Source: an uncultured Bacteroidales bacterium
GTDB taxonomy: Bacteria > Bacteroidota > Bacteroidia > Bacteroidales > UBA932
Length of the DNA stretch: 23,004 nt
Assembly (NCBI GenBank): GCA_945983015.1
Contig: CAMFSN010000014.1
Location: 1-23,004 of the forward strand
Direction: 5' to 3'
Part shown: piece after piece, positions 22,866-23,004 of the stretch
Position numbering within the stretch: position 1 is the first letter of the stretch
Layout of the letters: every line of letters starts with the position of its first letter
Notes under the pieces: generated by a model
What the model saw: the letters and a program-made list of their open reading frames with translations, nothing else
The model's database searches: none
What the model was told of the DNA's origin: nothing
Made by a program: the position numbers and the translations under genes

Positions 22866-23004
22866 ATGAAAAAATTTTTGACTTGCATATTCGGACTCCT
22901 TTGTGTCTGGACTCTTTGTCTGGCTCAGACTAATCCTAAGGAGGAATATATAAAGAAATATTCTCATATAGGCACAAGGATGTCTGCAAGAATGTTGACC
23001 ATAT
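22866..23004 (+). CDS. Exported protein, N-terminal part only (3' partial)
   Basis: An ORF opens 9 nt after the rnz stop and is still open at the window end (46 codons seen). It starts with a clear Sec signal peptide (MKKFLTCIFGLLCVWTLCLA, cleavage probably before Q21), followed by Q-T-N-P-K-E-E-Y-I-K-K-Y-S-H-I-G. A segment of the Y-I-x-x-Y-x-x-I/L-A type just after the signal peptide occurs in Bacteroidota glucosaminidases, but the following residues do not clearly fit, so the function is left open. It is probably cotranscribed with rpsA-rnz; no TAnnTTTG box or terminator is seen between. Confidence 0.7.
   Translation, partial: MKKFLTCIFGLLCVWTLCLAQTNPKEEYIKKYSHIGTRMSARMLTI

Noticed and set aside
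1..23004. CRISPR array, insertion sequence, phage or defence island
   Set aside because: No regularly spaced repeats other than the coding hexads, no transposase, integrase, toxin-antitoxin or nuclease genes, and gene content is housekeeping or envelope throughout.

Overview
The window looks like chromosomal core-genome DNA from a member of the Bacteroidota, most likely Bacteroidales. The evidence is as follows. Several families are restricted to or typical of that phylum (DUF4295, DUF4296, DUF3575). Promoter-like TAnnTTTG boxes, the Bacteroidota -7 element, sit before most transcription units. Shine-Dalgarno sequences are almost absent. Many genes encode lipoproteins or outer-membrane-type proteins. 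No insertion sequence, phage, CRISPR array or plasmid gene was seen.

Layout, left to right. (1) 1-194: the last codons of rpmG and the small DUF4295 ribosome-associated gene, closed by a terminator. (2) 306-5158: a tight + strand operon ftsY-pheT-DUF4296 lipoprotein-deoC, ending in a strong terminator. (3) 5236-7444: a large lipoprotein with a zincin motif and a DUF3575 outer-membrane protein. (4) 7474-10107: tRNA-Leu(CAG), typA, a DUF177 protein, rpmF and tRNA-Arg(CCT), a translation block. (5) 10199-13988: a NatA/NatB-like ABC exporter pair, overlapped by a lipoprotein that fuses two 5'-nucleotidase domains in reverse of the usual order. (6) 13990-16130, minus strand: recR-mntP-corA. (7) 16169-19475, + strand: SGNH/GDSL lipoprotein, PnuC-type transporter and a GH2-like protein, all with 4-bp ATGA overlaps. 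(8) 19465-20136, minus: a YczE-like membrane protein, divergent from (9) rpsA-rnz and the start of one more exported protein, which runs off the end.

The window joins translation and protein targeting (ribosomal proteins, S1, PheRS beta, FtsY, TypA, two tRNAs without encoded CCA, and the RNase Z that would mature them) with nucleotide and nucleoside handling (DeoC, 5'-nucleotidase, PnuC) and envelope proteins.

I do not see a clear-cut new defence or mobile system. The most interesting points are: a GH2 protein whose catalytic segment appears to be cut out in frame; the order-swapped 5'-nucleotidase fusion; an RNase Z that appears to lack the tRNA-binding arm; a recurring layout in which the -7 box lies only 4-7 nt before the start codon, implying leaderless or nearly leaderless mRNAs; two divergent promoter pairs built on a TTTGCAAA palindrome; and an eight-unit 18-bp coding repeat. 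Family comparisons are from memory and were not checked by search.
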